The position numbers and the translations under genes were made by a program. A stretch of DNA of 37,860 bases, taken from Nostoc calcicola FACHB-3891 (GTDB lineage: Bacteria; Cyanobacteriota; Cyanobacteriia; Cyanobacteriales; Nostocaceae). The notes beneath the pieces are model-generated. The model was given only the letters and a program-made list of their open reading frames with translations, was not told the DNA's origin and ran no database searches. Shown piece by piece: positions 25,653 to 34,700 of this stretch. The stretch lies in contig NZ_JACJRQ010000064.1 of the NCBI RefSeq assembly GCF_014697355.1, positions 1 to 37,860 of the forward strand, in the 5' to 3' direction. Positions within the stretch are counted from its first letter, which is position 1. Every line of letters begins with the position of its first letter.

Positions 25653-25762
25653 TTAATAGCGTTTCTTTGTGAGGCTGCGCCAAATATGCCGTTTTTTTTA
25701 ACGCAAAGGTACGCGGAGGTTAACGCAAAGGTACGCAGAGGTTTGTCCCAGAATAATTAGGT
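25653..25762. mobile_element. Truncated MITE-like copy (copy C)
   Basis: GCGTTTCTTTGTGAGGCTGC and the following 90 bp are almost identical to 11169-11270 of copy B, but the right inverted repeat (GCGCATCTTCAT...GGTATTA) is missing; similarity stops at AATAATTAGG. The left end TTAATAGC is also altered. The rest of 25376-25983 is AT-rich with no gene that I can support. Confidence 0.7.
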
Positions 25763-25983
25763 CTAAATAAATGAAAGTTCTTACCTTCCGCTTTAGCTTT
25801 CAGGTTTTAGGTTCAAGGTACAAACCCACTTCTGTTTATTTATACCCACTTCCGAAAAAGTTGAAATAAAGCTAAAAAAAAGCTTAAAACAATCAAGTAA
25901 GAATTAAATAAGCAATTGAAAAAATATAAAAATTAGGGGATAGTGAAAAAAGTTAACAAAAAAACAGGTTAATAACTAGCGAC

Positions 25984-27402
25984 ATGAAACCACAAAAAAG
26001 CACGCGAAGCCGCGGAGTTGTGCTGAGTTCTGTCGGGTTAAAGCGTCTACAGGCAGCGATTTTGGCTATGGAAATAGCGGAGAATCACAGTCAGCGTTTG
26101 ACTCTAAATAAGTTAGGCGATCGCATGAATATCTCCAGAAAAACACTGACTAGATTGTTGTCATTGGATACAAATGTAGACCAAAAAACCTTAAAACTTT
26201 GCTTTAGTGCCTTTGATTTAGAATTAACCGCAGAAGATTATACGATTCTCAACGAGCCGGATAAGATTGAAACTTCGGAATTGCTTTCAGTGAATTTACA
26301 TACAAGAAAAGTAAATTCATGTAAATCTTTACTTTTAGAACCATTTATTAACGAACAACCTAAGCAAGTTGAAAGTCTTTGGCCGTACCCAGATGGGCCT
26401 GTACCTCTGGATTCTCCTCTTTATATCGAACGCCCGCCCATTGAGGAACTAGTTTATCGGGAAGTAACTCAACCAGGTTGTGTGATTAGGATCAAAGCAC
26501 CCAGACAGATGGGTAAGAGTTCTCTGATGCTCCGGCTGTTAACCTTTGCACAGAAGCAAGAGTATCGGACAGTGAATTTGAATTGCTACCAAATTGATTC
26601 TGATTCTTTGACTAACTTAAACAAGTTGTTGCGTGGTTTCTGCTGCCATGTTGCTAGAGAATTAGGCATAGATCCCAAATTAAATGAAATGTGGGATGAA
26701 GAAATTGGCTGTAAGTTAAGTTCGAGCTTTTATTTGCAAAGTTATTTGCTCAAGCAAATTGCAAGTCCAGTAGTTTTAGTATTGAACGAAGTTGACCGCT
26801 TTTTTGAATATCCTCACATTGCTCAAGAATTTTTTGCCTTATTGCGTTCTTGGTGTGAGGAAGCACAACAAAATCCCAATTGGTATAAGTTGAGGCTAGT
26901 AGTGGTTTATTCTACAGAAGAGTATGCCACCCTGGATATTAACCGCTCTCCGTTTAACATTGGATTACCTATCCGCCTTAGCGAATTTACCCAACAACAG
27001 ATAGAAGACTTAGCTAGGCGACACGGCTTAAATTGGAATACTACCAAAGAATCCAGCCAACTGATGTCATTTGTCGGGGGTCATCCAGCACTAATTCGGA
27101 TTTCGCTATATTATCTTTACTCCCAAGAAGTTACTCTACAAGAACTGATCGAAGAAGCGATCGCCAATGGTGGCATTTACCGCTACCATTTATGGCGTCT
27201 TTGGGTGCAACTACAAGAAAAACCGACCTTAGCAAAGACTTATGCTGAACTGGTGAGGGTAAAGCAAAGTAAATTTCTCGATCCGATTGAGACGTATAAA
27301 CTAGATAGTTTAGGCTTGATTCGCTTTGAGGGCGATCGCATTTTACCCAGTTGCGAACTCTATCGCGCTTATTTTGCCAAACAACTATCAACAATTGTTT
27401 AA
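25984..27402 (+). CDS. HTH-like domain + AAA_35-type NTPase
   Basis: A 472-residue protein. Residues about 10-90 form a helix-turn-helix-like domain (RLTLNKLGDRMNISRKTLTR) of the type that precedes many cyanobacterial AAA/WD40 proteins. The NTPase region (about 140-465) has Walker A APRQMGKSS (172-180) and FNIGLPIRLSEFT, GGHPALIRISLYYL, as in AAA_35 (AAA-like) proteins. The Walker B is VVLVLNEVD (263-271): Asn replaces the Asp normally before Glu. No membrane segment or sensor repeat. The neighbour downstream carries the same NTPase type fused to WD40 repeats, so the two may act together (inference). No clear ribosome site before the ATG. Confidence 0.85.
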   Translation: MKPQKSTRSRGVVLSSVGLKRLQAAILAMEIAENHSQRLTLNKLGDRMNISRKTLTRLLSLDTNVDQKTLKLCFSAFDLELTAEDYTILNEPDKIETSELLSVNLHTRKVNSCKSLLLEPFINEQPKQVESLWPYPDGPVPLDSPLYIERPPIEELVYREVTQPGCVIRIKAPRQMGKSSLMLRLLTFAQKQEYRTVNLNCYQIDSDSLTNLNKLLRGFCCHVARELGIDPKLNEMWDEEIGCKLSSSFYLQSYLLKQIASPVVLVLNEVDRFFEYPHIAQEFFALLRSWCEEAQQNPNWYKLRLVVVYSTEEYATLDINRSPFNIGLPIRLSEFTQQQIEDLARRHGLNWNTTKESSQLMSFVGGHPALIRISLYYLYSQEVTLQELIEEAIANGGIYRYHLWRLWVQLQEKPTLAKTYAELVRVKQSKFLDPIETYKLDSLGLIRFEGDRILPSCELYRAYFAKQLSTIV

Positions 27403-27665
27403 AGCTTCAGGAGTACTGTACATGGATAGCGGGGTGTTTAGCCCGTAGTGTTAGATCTCTTCTCTACGAGAGACTGCGCCAACGTGGCATTTAGCCCGTG
27501 CGATTATTAGTTTTTTTAATCACCACTCTAACTGGGCAGTGTTTTTGTAAATTGCTTGAAAATCATCAAAAAGCACACAAATACTTTGAATTTTGCTTTT
27601 TTTTAATTTATTTTATTCAAATAGCTATGAATATAATCCTACTTGTTTGAACAAAATGCAAGGAC

Positions 27666-27722
27666 AGTTAAGACATTTAAGCAGATAGTTAAGGGACAGA
27701 TAAGACAGTTAAGACAGTTAAG
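27666..27722. repeat. Six AGTTAAG-like heptamers
   Basis: AGTTAAG occurs at 27666, 27687, 27707 and 27716, with variants ATTTAAG (27675) and AGATAAG (27698); spacings are 9, 12, 11, 9 and 9 bp. The cluster is about 230 bp before the WD40 NTPase start. It could be a protein-binding array or a plain microsatellite. The rest of the 27403-27946 gap is AT-rich, with a TTTAGCCCGT direct repeat (27438, 27491) and no gene. Confidence 0.6.
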
Positions 27723-27946
27723 CAAAATGACTACTATATAGTTAGAAATAGTGATAAAATCCAAAATTGAATAAAAGCTGTAAACTTTAAATGTTTACTT
27801 TTAACGAAGTATCTATAGTAATCCAAAATCATTGGTGAAAAACCAGAACGCTGACTTTTTAAAGAAGTCGGGGAACTGCGACTTGCAACCATGAGAAATC
27901 AAATACGATTGCTAGTGAATCTCTATTCTTGTAGTCACAGTTTCAT

Positions 27947-30900
27947 ATGAAATACCAAGTAGGGGGGAGTCTTCGTAGTGACGATCCCACATATGTTATG
28001 CGTCAGGCAGATGACAAACTTTATGCCAGCCTGAAAGCAGGTGATTTTTGTTACGTCTTAAACTGTCGGCAGATGGGCAAATCATCTTTACTACAGCGCA
28101 CGAGTTATCGTCTCAGACAAGAAGGTTATAGCTGTGTTTACTTGGACATGACCCGGTTGGGTAGTGAAGATACTACACCGGAACAATGGTACAAAGGTAT
28201 GACGATCAGCTTGTTCTACAGCTTAAATCTGGAAGAACAGGTCAATTTTAAAGAATGGTGGAAGATGCAATCAGGCATTTCCTCGGTGCAAAAATTACAC
28301 CAATTTATAGAAGAATTGTTACTACCAAATGTTGCGAGCAAATCTCAAAAAAATGAGAAAGCTGGAGGCATTATTATCTTTATTGATGAAATTGATAGTG
28401 TATTAAGTTTAAATTTTCCCGTCAACGATTTTTTTGCGTGGATTCGTCATTGTTACAATCAACAAGCATCTGACCCAAATTTTCAACGCTTAGGATTTGC
28501 ACTGTTTGGGGTAGCCAGTCCATCGGATTTAATAGCAGACAAACGTCGAACACCTTTTAATATTGGTACAGCCATAGAGTTACAGGGCTTTCAATTACAT
28601 GAAGCTACACCATTGCTCAAAGGGCTAGAGGAAGTCATTAGCCAACCACAAGCAGTATTGCGAGAGATTATTTATTGGACAGGAGGACAGCCATTTCTCA
28701 CCCAAAAACTCTGCCAACTAGTTGCCCAGACTGCCTTGAGAACATCTTACGGAACAATCTCATTACTTCCAGGAACCGAAGAATTTTGGGTAGAACAATT
28801 AGTGCGATCGCAGATTATCGAACATTGGGAAGCAAAAGACGAACCAGAACACCTGCGGACAATTCGCGATCGCTTACTTTTCTACGAACACCGAGCAGCA
28901 AGATTACTCGGACTATACCAACGAGTGTTGCAAGCAGACGAAGCAGAGGAGCAGAGGGGCAGAGGTGCAGGGGGGCAGAGGGGCAGAGGAGAAATAACTA
29001 ATGCCCCATGCCCAATCCCTACAGACGATAGTCTAGAACAAACGGAACTATTGTTATCTGGTTTAGTTGAGAAACACAACGGCTATCTCAAAATTAAAAA
29101 TCCCATTTATCGCCATGTTTTCAATGCTCAATGGGTACTCAGGCAGTTAGACAATCTCCGCCCATACTCACAAACATTCAACGCTTGGGTAGCATCGGCT
29201 TATAGAGATGAATCGCGTCTATTGCGAGGACAAGCTCTCAAAGATACTCAAAATTGGCTCCAGGGCAAAAGTCTTAGCGATTTGGATTATCAGTTTTTAG
29301 CTGCTAGTCAAGAATACGAACGCAAAGCAGTGCAAACGGCATTGGAGGCAGCACGGGCTAAAGAAGTAGAAGCACGATTAGCACAAGAGAAAAAAACTGC
29401 AAAATTGCAAAGATTTCTGCTAATTACAGTTGGTATTGGGTTATTCGTCTCTAGCAGCTTGGGAGTAGGAAGTTTCATTTTGTACCACCAAACTCTCAAA
29501 AGCGCATATCAAGCAAAAAGTAGCGAAATCCGAGCGCTTGTATCTTCTTCTGAAGGACTGTTTGCCTCAAATCGCCGATTAGATGCCCTCATAGAAGCAA
29601 TTAAAGCCAAGCATAGACTACAAAAACTAGGTAAACCAAACGCAAATATTGAGCGTCAGGTGAATAATGTATTACAGCAAGCAGTTTATGGCGCAGATGA
29701 GTACAACCATTTTTCTGGTCATACAGCAGCTGTTTTGGCAGTAGATGTCAGTCCTGATAGTTCTTTAATTGCCTCAGCCAGCATAGATCAAACAGTCAAG
29801 CTTTGGCGACGAGATGGTACAGGAGTTGCGACTCTCAAAGGTCATAAAGGAGCAGTTAGGGCGATCGATTTTAGCCCTGATGGTCAAACACTCGCTTCGG
29901 CGGGTGAAGATGGCACCATTAAACTCTGGAAGCGAGATGGTACTCTAATCAAGAGTTTCAAAGCTCACACTGCTTCAATTTGGGGAGTAGCCTTTAGTCC
30001 CGATGGTCAATTCCTGGCCTCTGCCAGTTGGGACAGAACTGTGAAACTTTGGAAGCCGGACGGTACTTTGGTCAACACATTTCAAGGTTATGAAATGGGG
30101 TTTTTCGGAATCACCTTCAGTCCTGATGGTCAAATTCTTGCTGCTGGCAATCTAGACAGGACAGTAAAACTCTGGAAACGAAACCCTCAAGGCTGGGAAA
30201 ACGCCAAACCTTTACAACCTCTTTTAGGTCACACCGCTTGGGTTCTGAAAGTAGCTTTTACCCCTGATGGCCAGACTATTGTTTCCGGGAGTGAAGACAG
30301 AACTATTAAACTTTGGAAGCGAGACAGCAAAAATGAAACCTACCGCCAGTATAAAACTCTTAAAGGTCATACTGCGGGGATTTGGGGAGTCGCCTTGAGT
30401 GCCGATGGTCAAACTATTGCCTCTGCCAGTCTCGATAAAACAATTAAACTTTGGAACATTGACGGTACAGAACTGAGGACGCTTAGAGGACACAGTGCCT
30501 CAGTTTGGGGAGTGAGTTTTAGCCCTGATAACAGCTTTATTGCTTCGGCGGGCACAGAAAACCTTGTCAGGCTGTGGCAGAAAGAGAATCCATTCCAGAA
30601 AAGTATTATTGCCCATGAAGCCGGGGTTTGGTCAATAGCGATCGCTCCCGACAGTTCCACCATCGCCACAGCTAGCCACGAAAACACTGCTAAACTTTGG
30701 AATCGCCAAGGCAAATTGTTCAAAACTTTCACTCAATCTGGCGGCGCAATCTTCGAGGTTTCATTCAGCGATGATGGCAAATTAATTGCCCTTCGCTCCT
30801 ATGATGATACGGTAAAACTCAAGAAGCCAGACGGCACTTTAGTTGCTACTTATAAAGCTTCTCTGAGTAAACTCTTAGCAGCAGTATTAAGTCCCGACGG

Positions 30901-31591
30901 ACAAACCATCGCTATGGCAAACGTTGAAAAGGCTGTTGAGATCTGGAAACGCGTTCGCGTAGCGACTCCGCAGGAGTCTCGCCCTACACCCCAGGTTCTC
31001 AAAGGACATGAAGCCGAAGTCTGGGAAGTTGCATTTAGTCCAGATAGTCGCCTCATTGCCTCAGTCAGCGGCGATGGTACTGCTAAGTTGTGGACGCTGG
31101 ATGGCAAGTTGTTCAAAACCCTAAAAGGACATACTGCGGCAGTCTGGAGAGTTGCTTTTAGCCAAGACAGTAAAATGGTGGCTACTGGAAGTGGTGATAA
31201 TACTGTGAAGTTGTGGACAGTGGATGGCAAGTTGCTGCAAACACTCAAAGGTCACACCGCTGCAATTTGGGGAGTAGCCTTTACTCCCGACGGCAAAATA
31301 GTCGCTTCTGGTAGCGTAGATACCACTGTTAAACTTTGGAAGCTTGATGGTACAGAACTGACCACCCTCAGAGGACATACCGCAGCCATTAGGAAAATTG
31401 CCATCAGCCGCGATGGGACAATACTGGCTTCAGGGGGTGACGACAACACGCTCATTTTGTGGAATTTGCAGCGAATTCTCAAGCTAGATGCACCAGTTTA
31501 TGCTTGCGCTTTGGTGCGGGATTATTTGAAAACGAATGTAGCAGTGGAAGAGGGCGATCGCTCTCTTTGCAAATCATTCACGCCCGATTAG
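27947..31591 (+). CDS. AAA_35 NTPase - transmembrane helix - 14 WD40 repeats
   Basis: A 1214-residue protein. N-terminal NTPase: NCRQMGKSSLL (Walker A, about 39-49) and IIIFIDEIDSV (Walker B, about 143), then FNIGTAIELQGF and GGQPFLTQKLC. A coiled coil (ARAKEVEARLAQEKK) leads to one membrane helix (about 487-512). The C-terminal half has 14 WD40 units (LKGHTAAVWRVAF...TVKLW type), enough for two seven-bladed propellers; units 9 and 10 are degenerate. Probably a membrane-anchored STAND-like sensor or scaffold whose propellers bind partners; no effector domain is evident. In-frame repeats sit at 28942-28991 and 30951-30983. Its 3' end is duplicated at 36568. Confidence 0.92.
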   Translation: MKYQVGGSLRSDDPTYVMRQADDKLYASLKAGDFCYVLNCRQMGKSSLLQRTSYRLRQEGYSCVYLDMTRLGSEDTTPEQWYKGMTISLFYSLNLEEQVNFKEWWKMQSGISSVQKLHQFIEELLLPNVASKSQKNEKAGGIIIFIDEIDSVLSLNFPVNDFFAWIRHCYNQQASDPNFQRLGFALFGVASPSDLIADKRRTPFNIGTAIELQGFQLHEATPLLKGLEEVISQPQAVLREIIYWTGGQPFLTQKLCQLVAQTALRTSYGTISLLPGTEEFWVEQLVRSQIIEHWEAKDEPEHLRTIRDRLLFYEHRAARLLGLYQRVLQADEAEEQRGRGAGGQRGRGEITNAPCPIPTDDSLEQTELLLSGLVEKHNGYLKIKNPIYRHVFNAQWVLRQLDNLRPYSQTFNAWVASAYRDESRLLRGQALKDTQNWLQGKSLSDLDYQFLAASQEYERKAVQTALEAARAKEVEARLAQEKKTAKLQRFLLITVGIGLFVSSSLGVGSFILYHQTLKSAYQAKSSEIRALVSSSEGLFASNRRLDALIEAIKAKHRLQKLGKPNANIERQVNNVLQQAVYGADEYNHFSGHTAAVLAVDVSPDSSLIASASIDQTVKLWRRDGTGVATLKGHKGAVRAIDFSPDGQTLASAGEDGTIKLWKRDGTLIKSFKAHTASIWGVAFSPDGQFLASASWDRTVKLWKPDGTLVNTFQGYEMGFFGITFSPDGQILAAGNLDRTVKLWKRNPQGWENAKPLQPLLGHTAWVLKVAFTPDGQTIVSGSEDRTIKLWKRDSKNETYRQYKTLKGHTAGIWGVALSADGQTIASASLDKTIKLWNIDGTELRTLRGHSASVWGVSFSPDNSFIASAGTENLVRLWQKENPFQKSIIAHEAGVWSIAIAPDSSTIATASHENTAKLWNRQGKLFKTFTQSGGAIFEVSFSDDGKLIALRSYDDTVKLKKPDGTLVATYKASLSKLLAAVLSPDGQTIAMANVEKAVEIWKRVRVATPQESRPTPQVLKGHEAEVWEVAFSPDSRLIASVSGDGTAKLWTLDGKLFKTLKGHTAAVWRVAFSQDSKMVATGSGDNTVKLWTVDGKLLQTLKGHTAAIWGVAFTPDGKIVASGSVDTTVKLWKLDGTELTTLRGHTAAIRKIAISRDGTILASGGDDNTLILWNLQRILKLDAPVYACALVRDYLKTNVAVEEGDRSLCKSFTPD
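28942..28991 (+). repeat. GCAGAGGGG-type repeat inside the WD40 NTPase gene
   Basis: Irregular AGAGGGGC/AGAGGAGC units encode EEQRGRGAGGQRGRGE in the linker behind the NTPase domain, followed by NAPCPIPTD from an ATGCCCCATGCCC segment. Both are typical intergenic repeats of Nostocales genomes, here kept in frame. Confidence 0.8.
30951..30983 (+). repeat. GCGTTCGCGTAGCG repeat between WD units 10 and 11
   Basis: The sequence holds the hairpin ACTCC-GCA-GGAGT and encodes VRVATPQES, extending the loop after VEIWKR. Related GCGTTCGGCATGGCAACGC and GAGACGC repeats lie at 37500-37570 outside genes. Confidence 0.75.
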
Positions 31592-31633
31592 CCTATTTTT
31601 TCAGGAGTTAGAAGAAAGGCTACTCAGGGGTAA

Positions 31634-31790
31634 AGGATTGACCATAAAACAAAGAATGAGGAGGTGCTAGAGGAATACAAAGCCCAACATGCGATCGCCT
31701 ACCAAAACGACTTGCATTGAGCAAAACAGATGCGAGATGCTAAAAATAGCACCCCGCAAACCGTAATATTTGGTGATAGCACAGCGCTAA
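31634..31790 (+). pseudogene. Possible remnant of a small gene
   Basis: A frame reading NEEVLEEYKAQHAIAYQNDL is interrupted by TGA at 31718 and then continues AKQMRDAKNSTPQTVIFGD. The composition looks protein-like, but I do not recognise a family and the call is weak. It lies between the WD40 gene stop and the convergent RTX gene stop. Confidence 0.2.
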
Positions 31791-31796
31791 TTTCGA

Positions 31797-34700
31797 TTAA
31801 ACAAGCACAAAATTCTTTTCGGTTAGTGACAATCCGGCAGATAATTGTGCAAATTTTACCTGAGTAAAACCAGATGCACTGCCGTCTTTGTCAAAGAACA
31901 ATGCACCTGTAATATTGTCATAGATAAATTGTTGAGTGCTGGTCGTTGCAGATGTTCCGATGGTAAATTGAGCATCTGAGAGTGAACCTACTGATAAGCC
32001 ACCACCAAAAGCAAAATTATATATTTCAATTAATTCATTAGTGGCGTTGAAGTCATAAATAGTGTCAACACCCCCATTGTAATTATAGAAACCAAAGGTA
32101 TCAGTCCCATTCCCTCCAATTAGGCTGTCATTACCATTTCCACCAAAAAGAGTATCATTACCATTGCTGCCAACAATCAAGTCATCATAGTTCGTACCTG
32201 AGATATCTAATTGTTCGATATTGTTATAGTTAACTCGATACAAGCCTACCGTAATTGAGCCAGTGTTAGTAGTAGCATTGAATGTCGAAGTGATTCCCTC
32301 AGCAGTAAAGTTGTAAATGGTGAACAATGAATCATCACCATCACCCCCATCTAACGTTTGAGTCACTAAATCAGACAGGTCACTATCTACGTAATTAGTG
32401 ATTACATTGAAAGAGTCATTGCCATCGCCCCCAGAGAGGAGATTATCGCCTGTTGAACTGCTAACGCTCAACCTATCGTCACCAGCGCCTCCTTCTAGGG
32501 TATTATTACCAGACGGGCGAGAGTCGGAGTAGTCGTTGGAGCTGTAGTAGGAGTAGTCGCCAGAGATGTCAAGGAAATCATTGCCATCACCCCCAGAGAG
32601 CAGATTATCGCCTTTTGAGCCACCAGCACTCAAGGTATCATCACCAATACCTCCTTCTATGGTGTTATTCCCAAATGAGCGAGAATCGTTGGAGTCGCCG
32701 TAGCTATTGCTGTACCTGCCAGAGATGTTAAGGAAATCATTACCATCGCCCCCAAAGAGCAAGTTATCGCCTTTTGAACCGCTAGCAGTCAAGCTATCAT
32801 TTCCCGTACCACCGTCAAGGGTATTATTGCCGAATGAGCGAGAATCGCTTGAGGAACTGGGAAAGACCGAGCCAAAAACGCGATAAAAGCCAGAGATGTT
32901 AAGGGAATCATTGGCATCGTTCCCAAAGAGTAGGTTATCGCCTGTTGAACCGCTAGCATTCAAGCTATCGTCACCAGTACCACCGTCAAGGGTATCATTT
33001 CCCACACCGCCAATGAGAGTATCATTTCCCGTACCACCGTCGAGGATATCATTTCCCACACCGCCAATGAGAGTATCATTTCCCATACCACCGTCAAGGG
33101 TATCATTTCCCGCAGCACCTCTGAGTATGTCATTACCACTTTTGCCGTCGATGGTATCGTCACCCCCCTGACCATTGATAACATCATTGGAGTTGTCAAA
33201 ACCCGTAATATTGTTGTCGAGGTCATTGAGAAAGGTAACAGTGTTCCTATTGAATATGCTAGTTTGAGTTGAATCAGCATCAAACACATCAAAACTGTCA
33301 CTGATGCTCGTTTCTCCATCAAACAGGATATTGCCAATAGCTGGTTGTGAAGAAGTTGCTGGCAGATTATCCAGGTTTTCTAACTTGAAGTTTTGGAGAA
33401 TAACTTTGTTGTCATTACTTAAACCTTCAAAGGTAATTTCTAAGTTGTTACCATTTTGAGTTAATAGCAGATTTTCAGGAGTGAAGAGATTACCTGTAAT
33501 TGAGAAACTATCTGTAAACTGCAAGGTATCTAAAGAAGCAATCACAGTTGCTGAGGGATTTGAACCTTTACCTAAGCCACCGAAATCGGTGATAACATCA
33601 GTGTTAGTGCCCTGATAGTAGTTGTCGTTCAAGCTATAAACAAATTTATCATTGCCCGCGCCACCAGTTAGGGTGTCGTCCCCACTGCCACCTGTCAAGA
33701 CATCATTACCTACACCGCCAATAATCGTATCTTTGCCACCGCTCCCAAAGAGCGTATCGTTCCCACTGTTCCCCAGAATGTTGTCGTCGTAACTTGTACC
33801 TGAGATATTTAATCGTTCAATGTTTTTGTAGTTAACCCGATTTGTGCCCGCCGTAATTGAGCCAATGTTTGTAGTAGCATTGAATGTCGTTGCGATCCCC
33901 TTTGTACTGTCATTGACATTAAAGATGTAATTAACAGACAATACGTCGTCACCCGCTCCTCCATCGATTGTATCTTTGCCACTATCGCCTGTAGAGAGCG
34001 TATCGTTTCCATCATTGCCAACAATATTGTCGTTGTAAGCTGTACCTAAGATATTTAATCGTTCGATATTCTTGTAGTTAATTTGATTTGTGCCCGCCGC
34101 AATTACTCCCTTGTTTGTAGTAGCATTGAATATTGTTGTGATACCCGCTGTAGGATTCGTGTAACTGTAATTAACAGACAACACATCGTCACCTGCTGCC
34201 CCATCAATTGTATCTTTGCCACCATACCCCCCAGAGAGCGTATCGTTTCCACTGCTTCCCACAATATTGTCGTCATAGGCTGTACCTAAGATATTCAATC
34301 GTTCGATATTCTTGTAACTAACCTGATATGTGCCCGCCGTAATTTCTGCCTTGTTTGTAGTGGCATTAAATGTCGTTGAAATACCCGCTGTAGCGAACCT
34401 GTAATCAACGGATAACAAATCGTCACCTTTACCCCCATCTATCGTTTGAATTGCTAAATCAGAGGGGAGAGTATCCGAGTATGTGGTGCTTATATAGAAG
34501 GAATCATTGCCATCATCCCCAGAGAAGAAGTTATTCCCTGTTGAATACTCAGCAGTCAATGTATCGTCACCCGCACCACCGTTGAGGGTGTTATCGCCTG
34601 AAGAAAGGTAGTAAAAGTCTCTACCGCTATAGTCAACGACATCGCCAGATATGGAGAGAGAATCATTACCATCATCCCCAGAGAGTAAGTTATTGCCTGT

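Noticed and set aside
27666..27722. Replication origin iterons
   Set aside because: Heptamers do not resemble DnaA boxes, and no replication genes are nearby.
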